Assembly (NCBI RefSeq): GCF_032464895.1
Contig: NZ_JAWDIC010000001.1
Span: 186,001-250,000, forward strand
Direction of reading: 5' to 3'
From: Phycicoccus sp. M110.8
GTDB taxonomy: Bacteria > Actinomycetota > Actinomycetes > Actinomycetales > Dermatophilaceae
DNA length: 64,000 bases
Shown here: piece by piece, positions 42,274 through 51,175 of the stretch
How the letters are laid out: every line of letters starts with the position of its first letter
How positions within the stretch are numbered: the stretch's first letter is position 1
Position numbers and translations under genes: made by a program
Notes under the pieces: model-generated
What the model saw: the letters and a program-made list of their open reading frames with translations, nothing else
What the model was told of the DNA's origin: nothing
Database searches by the model: none

Positions 42274-43323
42274 TCAGCCCCTCGCCGGCAGCTCCGTGGC
42301 GAGGAGCTCGTGCAGGGTCTGGCGGTGCTCCGCGGTGAGCGGGCCCTCCTCGCCGAGCGCGGCGGCAAGGTCCCGCACGACGACGAGCCGGACGTCGCCC
42401 CAGTTCCCCGACTCGGTGTCGGCGGCGTCCCGGGTGCGGACACACAGCAGCCCCTCGACCCGCACGGCCTCCAGGTCCACCCCGGCGAGCACGCTCCGGA
42501 CCGCGCCCACCTGCGCACGCACCGTGGCAGCGCTGGCGGCGTCACCGAGGAGCCGGGTGTGCACCACCATCACCCCGGCGGGACCGACGGCGAGGTGGGA
42601 GACCTCCGCCCGCCTACCGGGCAGGCCCCGGTGGTGCAGCGACAGGAGCCCGGGCGCGGCGTCCAGCAGACCGGCCACCGCGACGTCATGGGCCCGCGAG
42701 GCACGGGCGATGTCGCGCTCTCCGCGAAAGGACCGGACGGTGAGGACGCGCGAGAGGAAGCCCTGGCGCCGTCGGCGCGTCGCAGCAGGCTCGACCTCCC
42801 TCGCGGTTCCCGAACCGGTGTCGGCCTCCGCGACGAGCCCGGTCTCGGGATACGTGTCGGCCTCCGCGGGGAGCCCTGCCTGCTCCGCCGGCGCCTCCAC
42901 GAGGGTGAGATCGCCCGTGAGCGAGACGTCCTGCCCCGACGAGACCGTTGCATCGGCCGCGAGGGGCATCTCGTCAGCGGCGTCGGCGCGCGGGACCACA
43001 CGGAGGTGGGGCCGCGGCCGCGACTCGGTGGGCTCCTCGGCGGCCGCGGGGGCCCCGACGGTCGCGGACGCGGGGGCGACGGTCAGCGCCTTCAGTCCCT
43101 GCAGGGTGGCTGAGAGCATCGACGCCTCGGACGTCCACTCCACCGGGCGGGAGCTCTGCCGGTCGGACGCGATGGCGTGCTCCACCACGGAGGTCACCTC
43201 CGCGTGGCAGGAGGGGCACCGCAGCAGGGAGATGGTCGGGGCGTCGGCCGGCGTCGACGCGTCGTGCGCCGTGCCGGGCACGCGAAGCGGAAGCGGCTGG
43301 TTCGGGCTGGTCTGGTGCGCCAT
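42274..43323 (-). CDS. NERD-like protein with degenerate active site and Cys pair
   Basis: A 349-residue protein. Residues about 35-40 hold a single LLRCPSCH pair, perhaps half a zinc ribbon. A low-complexity Ala/Glu linker follows. The C-terminal about 170 residues resemble a NERD nuclease-related domain: RSFRGERDIARASRAHDVAV, LPGRRAEVSHLAVGPAGVMV. However, the usual NERD active-site residues (Asp, and DxK) are replaced by S and HTR, suggesting loss of nuclease activity. Assignment is tentative. Confidence 0.5.
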   Translation of the reverse strand: MAHQTSPNQPLPLRVPGTAHDASTPADAPTISLLRCPSCHAEVTSVVEHAIASDRQSSRPVEWTSEASMLSATLQGLKALTVAPASATVGAPAAAEEPTESRPRPHLRVVPRADAADEMPLAADATVSSGQDVSLTGDLTLVEAPAEQAGLPAEADTYPETGLVAEADTGSGTAREVEPAATRRRRQGFLSRVLTVRSFRGERDIARASRAHDVAVAGLLDAAPGLLSLHHRGLPGRRAEVSHLAVGPAGVMVVHTRLLGDAASAATVRAQVGAVRSVLAGVDLEAVRVEGLLCVRTRDAADTESGNWGDVRLVVVRDLAAALGEEGPLTAEHRQTLHELLATELPARG

Positions 43324-43597
43324 GGGACATCCCCCTCCGAGGGCTCGTGGCGCAACGATGGCACCGGCACCCGCGTGATCCGCTGGTGTCGTTGAGATTT
43401 GGACAGTTCCGGGTAGCCGACTGCCCTACGTTTGGTGGGAATGGGCCAAGACTTCGTCAAGCGCCTGCGCAAACCCCTGCCAGCTCCTACCATTCGCTCC
43501 GGCAGGACGTCCGGTCCACTCCCCCGTCCATGGCGAGGGCGGGCCCGGGGGCACCGTCGGGGACGGGGCCGTGCAGTCCGGCGGGCACCGACCTGGC

Positions 43598-44134
43598 TCA
43601 GAGCGGGCGCACCAGGACGAGGGTGGTCCCGTGGACCTCGTCGACCTCGGCCTCCCCTGTCTCGGCGAAGCCGAGCTTGGCCAGCACGTGGAGCGACGCA
43701 GCGTTCCAGTCCCACACGGTCGCCCAGATCCGTTCGTGGCCCACGGCCCTCGCCCGGTCCAGCACCGCCGCGGACGCCTCGGTCGCATAGCCGCGTCCCC
43801 ACGTCCGACGCAGCAGCTCGAACGCGATCTCGAGCTCGCCCGGCCCTCCCCGGTCGCTGTCGACGAGACCGCAGCAGCCGACGACGTCGTGGTCGGCCCT
43901 GCGCTCGACGGCGAGGAGCCCGTGCACCCACCTCGGCTCGGTGCGGATGGCGTCCTCGAGGTCCTGGACCGTGGGGCGACCGTCGGCGTCGATCCTGCGG
44001 TGCGGCGGCACCCGCGCGTCTCGCTCGGCCCACAGCTCGCGCAGGACGGCCGCGTCCGACACCCGCCACGGACGCAGCCGCAGGCGCTCGGTCCCGAGGA
44101 CGACGTCGGGTCCGGGGGTCGCGTCGGCCGTCAT
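43598..44134 (-). CDS. GNAT acetyltransferase of the RimJ/RimL type
   Basis: A 178-residue acetyltransferase of the ribosomal-protein/aminoglycoside type (Acetyltransf_3): TERLRLRPWRVSDAAVLREL, VVGCCGLVDSDRGGPGELEI, acetyl-CoA loop RTWGRGYATEAS and NAASLHVLAKLGF. GGAGGG precedes ATG 44134. The 274 bases upstream (43324-43597) hold the promoter region of the NERD-like gene and nothing else I can identify. Confidence 0.85.
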   Translation of the reverse strand: MTADATPGPDVVLGTERLRLRPWRVSDAAVLRELWAERDARVPPHRRIDADGRPTVQDLEDAIRTEPRWVHGLLAVERRADHDVVGCCGLVDSDRGGPGELEIAFELLRRTWGRGYATEASAAVLDRARAVGHERIWATVWDWNAASLHVLAKLGFAETGEAEVDEVHGTTLVLVRPL

Positions 44135-44288
44135 GCCCAGGACCCTCCCACAGGGCCCCGGCACGCCCTCGCCGCCGGGGCACGCCGACCCGGGCCGCCC
44201 CCGTGCCCGATGACTTCATGGCCCTGCCGGGGTCATGCTGGTATGCCGTGGTGCCGGACGGCGGTCGCCGTGGACGGGAGGGGGACGC

Positions 44289-44648
44289 GTGGCGAGGATC
44301 GAGGACGTCCTGCCGCTGGCCACAGAGCTGGAGCGCTCGTACCCCGTGCACGTGCGCGGCCGGCTGAAGTTCCGGGTGGGCCAGATCGTCTACGTGGCGT
44401 TCTCCCGCGACGAGTCCGTCATGGGCTTCGCCTTCCCCAGGGAGGAGCGTGCCGCCCTCGTCGAGAGCGACCCGCGTCGGTTCTCGATGCCGTCCGTGTC
44501 GGACCTCCGGTTCAACTGGGTGCACGCCAACCTCCCCGTGCTGGACCCCACGGAGGCCCGCGAGCTCGTCGTCGACGCCTGGCGGATGGTGGTGCCGCAG
44601 AAGCTCACCCGCGCCTACGACCTCACCCACCCCGAGGGACCGGGCTGA
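44289..44648 (+). CDS. MmcQ/YjbR-family protein
   Basis: A 119-residue protein of the MmcQ/YjbR family (CyaY-like fold, DNA-binding-like, function uncertain): VGQIVYVAFSRDESVMGFAF, RFSMPSVSDLRFNWVHANLP and the final TEARELVVDAWRMVVPQKL. GGGAGGGGG lies before GTG 44289. It converges with the His-rich/phospholipase operon. Confidence 0.75.
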   Translation: MARIEDVLPLATELERSYPVHVRGRLKFRVGQIVYVAFSRDESVMGFAFPREERAALVESDPRRFSMPSVSDLRFNWVHANLPVLDPTEARELVVDAWRMVVPQKLTRAYDLTHPEGPG

Positions 44649-44717
44649 GGCGGGCCGGCCGCCCGTCGCCCTCGGACGTCCGCGCACGCCCACCTGCCCG
44701 CGCCCGGCACCCCCGGC

Positions 44718-46019
44718 TCAGCCCAGCACGACCACCGTGTAGCCGCCGAAGACCTGGCCCTGCTGGCTCGCCGTCACGCGGTACACGTGGGCCGAGCCCG
44801 GCGGCGGCGGTTCGTCCGTCGTCGTGAGGCCCACCTGCTGGTGGTCGGCCGTGACCTCGTGTGTCGTGGCCCCGCCGACGCCGACTCCCCCTCCCCCGAT
44901 GTCCCGGGGTGGCGTCAGCAGGACGTCACCAGTCGGCGGTGCACCGGCCGGGAACTGTCCCCGGACTCCCGTGCGCAGCTGGAGCCACGGCATACCCACC
45001 GGGACGACGCGCTCGACCGCAACGGTCGCCGGTTCGTCGTAGAGGGGGCCGACCCGCAGCATGAGCGGGGCATCCACCAGGGCAGCGGCCGCGACCGCCT
45101 CGAACCCGCCGCGCGCCCGGAGCCCCTGCCCCGCGCCGGTCGCGATGACGTGGATGTTCCGTTGTGCCACATGGCGGTTCAGCGCGGCGTCCCACGGTGG
45201 CGTGCCGAGACCGTCGGACGTCTCGTCCCAGACCCGCACGACGAGGCACTCGTGGCCACCGTTGACGAAGGTCGGCACCCACACGGTCGGGCACTTGACC
45301 ACCCGGTGGCTGCGGCCGCTGTCGCGGGCACCCAGCGAGACGATGGTCTCGCCGATGAGGTTCGCGCTGCCCGGCCCGATGCCGAGCGACGGGTCGCACC
45401 AGAAGAACTGGACGATGACGTTCGGCGCCTGCGCCCGGCCGAAGTTCCAGACGTGGGCGTAGAGCGTGTTCGGCATGCCGGCCAGGGCCGTCTGCCCGAG
45501 GTCCGGGGGGATCTCGGGGGCGAAGGCCGGCTCGACTCCCGCGAGCAGCAGGATGTCCGGGCTCTCCCAGAAGGGACCGACGACCGGCCGCGCGCCCAGG
45601 TCGCCCGGGTTGGCCCGCATGAAGAGGAACGGCAGGTACATCTGGTCCCGCGGTCCCGGCCACTGGTCCGGCGGGTGGTGGTCGAAGTTGCCGGGCTGCA
45701 CCACGCCGCCCGGCAGCTGGCCGGTCGACGTCCCGCAGTGGTGCCCGGGGCGCTTGGGGTTCTTCCACCCCACCGTCGTGCCGTCGTCGCCGTGCCCGTG
45801 GTCCCCGTGTCCGTGGTCGTGGTCGCCGTCCCCGTGTCCGTGGTCGCCGTGGCCGTGGTCGCAGCCCCGGTGGTCCTGGTCGTCGTGGTGCCCGTGACCG
45901 CCGCCCGCGTGACAGGAGCACCGGCACCCGCAGCAGCAACAGCCGTGCTCGTGGTGGCGCCCGTGTCCGCGCTCGTCGTCGTGGTGGTGACCGGCGTGGC
46001 TGCAGCAGTCGTGGCTCAT
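44718..46019 (-). CDS. His/Cys-rich metal-binding protein with beta-sandwich domain, partner of the phospholipase
   Basis: A 433-residue protein. The first about 95 residues are extraordinary: dozens of His, nine or more Cys (HGCCCCGCRCSCHAGGG) and Asp-Gly-His repeats (HGHGDHGHGDGDHDHGHG), a likely zinc, copper or nickel store. The rest looks like one or two beta-sandwich domains: PFWESPDILLLAG, NTLYAHVWNFGRAQAPNVIV, FFWCDPSLGIG, VVKCPTVWVPTFVNGGHECL. No signal peptide. Its ATG overlaps the phospholipase stop codon (ATGA), so it is co-translated with it. No named family recognised; the CARDB-like appearance is inference. Confidence 0.6.
   Translation of the reverse strand: MSHDCCSHAGHHHDDERGHGRHHEHGCCCCGCRCSCHAGGGHGHHDDQDHRGCDHGHGDHGHGDGDHDHGHGDHGHGDDGTTVGWKNPKRPGHHCGTSTGQLPGGVVQPGNFDHHPPDQWPGPRDQMYLPFLFMRANPGDLGARPVVGPFWESPDILLLAGVEPAFAPEIPPDLGQTALAGMPNTLYAHVWNFGRAQAPNVIVQFFWCDPSLGIGPGSANLIGETIVSLGARDSGRSHRVVKCPTVWVPTFVNGGHECLVVRVWDETSDGLGTPPWDAALNRHVAQRNIHVIATGAGQGLRARGGFEAVAAAALVDAPLMLRVGPLYDEPATVAVERVVPVGMPWLQLRTGVRGQFPAGAPPTGDVLLTPPRDIGGGGVGVGGATTHEVTADHQQVGLTTTDEPPPPGSAHVYRVTASQQGQVFGGYTVVVLG
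45780..45990 (-). repeat. Imperfect short-period repeat coding for Gly-Asp-His runs
   Basis: Repeats built on GTGTCCGTGGTC-like units give the His/Asp/Gly-rich N-terminus of the partner protein. The region is prone to slippage. Confidence 0.6.
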
Positions 46020-48757
46020 CGCTGTTCGCCTCCCCCGTGCGTCTCGTTGTTGCCTGCGGTCCCGCCGTGGCCGTGGGTCTCGTTGTTGCCTGCGGTCCCG
46101 CCGTGGCCGTGGGTCTCGTTGTTGCGTGCGGTTCCGGCCTCGTCGTGGATCCCGGGACCGTGGGGGTGCGGCCCGTCATGGGCGCCGGGCCCGTGGGTTC
46201 CGGGCCCGTGCGTGGACGGGCCGTCGTGGGTGCCGGTGCTGGGGACGTCCGAGCCCGGCGGGTCGACGTAGTGCAGCTTCATCGCCGGCTGCGGTCGCCA
46301 CTTGGTGTGGACCCCGTCGTAGAGCTGCGGCTCGACCAGCGGTGTGCGGTAGGGGATCCCGAGGTCCGTCTTGTCCGTCTCCTCACCGCGGATCCAGTCC
46401 CAGGTGAGGTACGCGTACGCCCGGTCTGCGTCGAGGTTGAACTGCGTCGAGTACCCCGTCGGGTTCGCCAGCTGCCCGATGAGGTAGGCCGAGAACGGCA
46501 CCGGGTCACCCAGCGGGCTCTGCCGCACCCGCGCCTTGCCGATGAAGGCCTCGTTGAGCTGGTCGGTCTGCCACGGCGTCTGCGCCCGCTCGTACCGGTA
46601 CCGGGCCTCGCGGTCCGGCGGCGCCGTGGTCCGGAAGAACACCTCGTCGGGCCGCGTGCCCTCGGCATACGGTCCCGGTCGCATCGGCTTGTATGCCGTG
46701 GCCGGCCCCTTGGGATCCGCCGCGCTCGGGTCGTAGGTCTCCGTCGGTGTGGTGATCTTCGTGTCCGAGCTGCCGCCGGTGTCGAGCAGGCTGGTGCTCG
46801 GGTACGCCCACGGGCGGCGGAACTCCCAGTCCTCCCAGTCGGACCCGACCGCGCCGTGGTAGCGCAGCACCGGGTAGTACGGGTAGTTCGGGTCGCGCGT
46901 GGAGTGGCTGACGATGACCGACGGGTCGGAGTCGAGGTGCCCGAGCGGGTCGATGGCGTCGGCGAGCGCCTGCTGGAACGCGCCGTCGACGGTGGCGCCG
47001 AGGGTGATCAGCGGCAGGTCGATCTCGTTCGGCAGCCGCAGCTCGCCGTCCTCGTACCGCTGCTCGCCGTGCGGCATGAGGATGCCGGTGTGCGCCATGA
47101 CGTCGTGGGTCTTCGCGGCGATGTCCCAGATCTTCATCGCGAGCTCGTAGATGCCGAGGCGCACCGGGTACGTCAGGGGGCTCAGCGCCATCTTGATGAG
47201 GTCGCCGACGAGCTTGATCGCGTCCTCGATCTCCTTGATGGCCCACTCGATCAGCGCCACGAACACCTCGCACACGTCCACGATGGGGTTGGAGGAGTCG
47301 ACGCCCGAGAAGTCCGGGGGCTGGGCCAGGTTGGTGAAGTCGGAGGCCGGCGGGACGATGACGAAGTCGGGTTTGCGCGGCTTCTGCAGCTCCCACGACC
47401 CGCTGAAGTTCAGCTTGTACAGCGTGATCATCAGCCGGTACATCGTCTGGACCTGCCACGGCATCGGGAAGCCCTGTGGCACAGGGAAACCGGGCGGCGG
47501 CGCGATGCCGTCGAGGATCTCCTGGAACGGCTTGTCGAGGCCGTGCCCGGTGACGTCCTTGACGACCGTCGTCAGCAGCCCGCTGTCGATCGTCTGCTGG
47601 AACGCGTCGCCCTGGTAGATCCGTGGGTGCGGGTGGTCCTGGAACGTCTCGAGCATCGCCTTGACGATCGCGTCGGCCATCCAGCCCGGCATCTCGCCGT
47701 CGACGTCGAGCTGCTCCTTGCGGGTGTCGGGGTCGTCGGACAGCGGCGACGGGCGCTGGGCACCTCGCGGGTCGTCCGGCGTGAGCTGCACGAGGAACCA
47801 CAGGGCCGACATCGACAGCTCGGGGTAGTCGTCGGTCCTGCCCCACGGGTCCTGCGGGATCGTGCCGCCCTCACCGGACTGCTGGTAGTTCCACGCGTCG
47901 ATGTGGTTCTCGATGAGGTGGTGCCTGGTCGGGTGGTCGCGGTACGGGCCGCCGCACTGCTCGTTGACGAAGCTGTGGGCGATGGTGTCCGTGCCGCCGT
48001 GGACGATGTACCCGAGGGCGAAGGCGAGGAACTGGTCGGACCGCTCCCGGCCCTCGTCGGTGCCGTCGTCGAGTGCCTGGGCCTGGCGCACGAGGGCCTG
48101 GCACATGGCCGAGGTGCGGCGGTAGTGGGCCATGTCGCTCCAGAGGAAGTCCTCCTCGGGCCAGCCCTTCTGGATGACCGTGTTCATCAGTCCCCAGATG
48201 TCGGCGAAGGAGGTGAGCTCCTCGAGGCCGATCTGCTTGATCGCGACGAGCAGCTCCTCCAGACCCGTCTGGATCTCGCCGAGGATGCCGCCGGTGAGGT
48301 CGTCGGCGAGCTCGCCCACGGTGTCGACCAGCGGGCCGAGCGTCTTGTCCCACCACTTCGTGAAGTCCTGCCAGATCTTGTCCAGCTTGATGAGGAACCG
48401 GATGATCCCGGCCAGCGTGGAGTTGACCTCCTCGAGGATCACCAGAAGCGGCTCCCAGTCGTCCTCCTTGGCCGCGTCGAAGTAGTAGTACGTCGACAGC
48501 GCCAGCATGATGAGGTCCGAGCGCGGGCCCAGGACGTCGTTGCTCCAGTCCTGGGAGAAGAAGAACAGGTCCGGGCCGATGGCCCCGACGGCGGTGAACT
48601 TCTCCCAGTCGTGCATGACCTGGGCGCACTTCTGCGGGCTGAAGGCGGAGGGGACGTCGTCACCCCCGCCCAGCCCCGGCCAGTCGTCGAACTGCCCGCT
48701 CGCGAGCAGGTCTGCGACCCGGCGCGCCGTGTAGATGTGGGTGAAGTGACCAGGCAT
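46016..48757 (-). CDS. Large zinc-dependent phospholipase C-like protein (PF00882 type) with His-rich tail
   Basis: A 913-residue protein. The N-terminus MPGHFTHIYTARRVADLL, the GAIGPDLFFFSQDW motif, GYIVHGGTDTIAHSFVNEQC and TRHHLIENHIDAWNYQQ give the His/Asp/Glu ligands of the P1-nuclease/phospholipase C zinc site, as in PF00882. No signal peptide. Residues about 100-200 hold amphipathic helices (SFADIWGLMNTVIQ). The last 80 residues are disordered His/Gly repeats including three TAGNNETHGHGG-like units. It is about three times longer than typical family members. First gene of a two-gene operon. Confidence 0.7.
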   Translation of the reverse strand: MPGHFTHIYTARRVADLLASGQFDDWPGLGGGDDVPSAFSPQKCAQVMHDWEKFTAVGAIGPDLFFFSQDWSNDVLGPRSDLIMLALSTYYYFDAAKEDDWEPLLVILEEVNSTLAGIIRFLIKLDKIWQDFTKWWDKTLGPLVDTVGELADDLTGGILGEIQTGLEELLVAIKQIGLEELTSFADIWGLMNTVIQKGWPEEDFLWSDMAHYRRTSAMCQALVRQAQALDDGTDEGRERSDQFLAFALGYIVHGGTDTIAHSFVNEQCGGPYRDHPTRHHLIENHIDAWNYQQSGEGGTIPQDPWGRTDDYPELSMSALWFLVQLTPDDPRGAQRPSPLSDDPDTRKEQLDVDGEMPGWMADAIVKAMLETFQDHPHPRIYQGDAFQQTIDSGLLTTVVKDVTGHGLDKPFQEILDGIAPPPGFPVPQGFPMPWQVQTMYRLMITLYKLNFSGSWELQKPRKPDFVIVPPASDFTNLAQPPDFSGVDSSNPIVDVCEVFVALIEWAIKEIEDAIKLVGDLIKMALSPLTYPVRLGIYELAMKIWDIAAKTHDVMAHTGILMPHGEQRYEDGELRLPNEIDLPLITLGATVDGAFQQALADAIDPLGHLDSDPSVIVSHSTRDPNYPYYPVLRYHGAVGSDWEDWEFRRPWAYPSTSLLDTGGSSDTKITTPTETYDPSAADPKGPATAYKPMRPGPYAEGTRPDEVFFRTTAPPDREARYRYERAQTPWQTDQLNEAFIGKARVRQSPLGDPVPFSAYLIGQLANPTGYSTQFNLDADRAYAYLTWDWIRGEETDKTDLGIPYRTPLVEPQLYDGVHTKWRPQPAMKLHYVDPPGSDVPSTGTHDGPSTHGPGTHGPGAHDGPHPHGPGIHDEAGTARNNETHGHGGTAGNNETHGHGGTAGNNETHGGGEQR
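46040..46135 (-). repeat. 36-bp tandem repeat, about 2.6 copies
   Basis: Starts of the unit TCTCGTTGTTGC fall at 46042, 46078 and 46114. It encodes the 12-residue His-rich repeat at the C-terminus of the phospholipase-like protein. Confidence 0.9.
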
Positions 48758-48952
48758 GGCGGACCTCGGCTCGGCCGGTGGTGCGGAACGGTGTCGGATG
48801 TGGTGGGTATGCCCCGTTGAGTCGCCGCGTGCTGCATTTGACTGTCCTGCGGCCCCTTGGACCTGTCATCCACCGTTTGCATGACTGTGCTGGGGGCGTC
48901 GGTGTGGCAACCGCCCCGATGCGATCCGACCGACTTTCGCAGCCGACCCGCC

Positions 48953-49870
48953 TCAGCCGGGCGGCTGCGTCAGCCGGCGGAAGAGGAGCCCGCGCTCGAG
49001 CAGCAGCGGCAGGCCGCGCTCGTACCCGGCGGCGGTCCCGCCGTCCGGGTGGTTGACGTGCGAGATCACGACCGACCCCGGGCGCACGCCCGCCAGCTGC
49101 GCGGCGACCTGGGCGGGCGAGAACGTCGCGCCGGCGTCGCCGTTGACGTCGAACCCGGCCACCTGCAGGCCCAGGTCGTGCACCACCCGCAGCGCCACGT
49201 CGTCGTAGTGCGCCGTGCCGGAGCGGAACCACCGCGGGGCGCGGCCGGTGAGCGCCTCGACCGCGTCGATCCCGCCGCACACCTCGTCCCACACCTGCCC
49301 GACGTCCCGGGTCCCGCGGATCCCGTATGCCGCCCGTCCGGTCACCGACAACGGCAGGTGCCGGACCCCGTGGCTGCCGACCTCGAACAGCGGGTCGCTC
49401 GCCAGCTCGGCAGCGATCGACGGGTTGGCCCGGACCCACCGCGCGTTGAGGAAGAACGTCGCCGGCACGGCGTGGTGGCGCAGCAGCTCGACGAGGCGTG
49501 CGTCGTACCCGTCGCCGTGCGGTCCACCGCAGGCGTCGAACGTCAGGGCCACCGCGCGGGCCGGGGCGAGGTCCGTCGTGGTCCCCGGCAGGTCCATGCC
49601 CCACGCGCGAGGTGACAGCCCGGCATACCGGCGCACCTCGGTGGCGCGGCTGGGACGGGTGAGCTGGGGCGCCGAGGGACGCGCCGCCGCCGCCCTGGTC
49701 GGACGTCGCGGCCGCCCGGCAGGCGCCGCCGACGCAGGCCCATCGCCGGAGCCGCGTGGGGTGCGCGCCATCCTCGCCGCATCCCTCTCCTCGACCGCGC
49801 GCGCGACGGTCGCGACGACACCGCCGGCGCCCGCCGCCAGCAGCAGGCGCCGGGTGACACGTGCGGACAT
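48953..49870 (-). CDS. Polysaccharide deacetylase with Tat-type signal
   Basis: A 305-residue exported enzyme. The N-terminus TRRLLLAAGAGGVVATVARA has a twin-arginine signal. After an Ala/Pro/Arg-rich linker the NodB domain has VALTFDACGGPHGDG (metal Asp), FEVGSHGVRHLPL (two His ligands), and SVVISHVNHPDGG. It would remove acetyl groups from peptidoglycan or other surface glycans. GGAGACGAGG precedes the ATG. The 195-bp gap to the phospholipase operon holds no identified feature beyond a promoter. Confidence 0.85.
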   Translation of the reverse strand: MSARVTRRLLLAAGAGGVVATVARAVEERDAARMARTPRGSGDGPASAAPAGRPRRPTRAAAARPSAPQLTRPSRATEVRRYAGLSPRAWGMDLPGTTTDLAPARAVALTFDACGGPHGDGYDARLVELLRHHAVPATFFLNARWVRANPSIAAELASDPLFEVGSHGVRHLPLSVTGRAAYGIRGTRDVGQVWDEVCGGIDAVEALTGRAPRWFRSGTAHYDDVALRVVHDLGLQVAGFDVNGDAGATFSPAQVAAQLAGVRPGSVVISHVNHPDGGTAAGYERGLPLLLERGLLFRRLTQPPG

Positions 49871-49926
49871 CGGACCTCGTCTCCGGGCTCGGCTGCGGCC
49901 CACGCCGGACCGCCCCGCCACGGTGA

Positions 49927-51060
<1,134 letters not shown>

Positions 51061-51068
51061 GGGTCATC

Positions 51069-51147
51069 CGCCCGACCCGGGCGCCGTCCGCCGCGCCCGG
51101 GAGGCGTCCGCCCCGCCCCGGGAGGCGTTCGCCCCGCCCCGGGCGCC
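51069..51147 (+). repeat. GC-rich 20/21-bp tandem repeats upstream of the phospholipase D-like gene
   Basis: Three units beginning at 51085, 51105 and 51126 share CGTCCGCC-CGCCCCGGGAGG with small changes, preceded by a degenerate one. They end about 17 bases before the promoter-like TACGAT. Confidence 0.7.
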
Positions 51148-51163
51148 GCGGTCGAGCGCTGGC

Positions 51164-51169
51164 TACGAT
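51164..51169 (+). promoter_or_regulatory. -10 element of a leaderless promoter
   Basis: TACGAT ends six bases before GTG 51176 of the phospholipase D-like gene; no ribosome-binding site. Confidence 0.45.
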
Positions 51170-51175
51170 CCGAAC

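Noticed and set aside
43432-44367. Plus-strand frame starting MGQDFVKRLRKPLPAP in the 274-bp gap before the GNAT gene
   Set aside because: The first residues look protein-like, but the frame continues as an Arg-rich shadow of the GNAT gene and has no ribosome-binding site.
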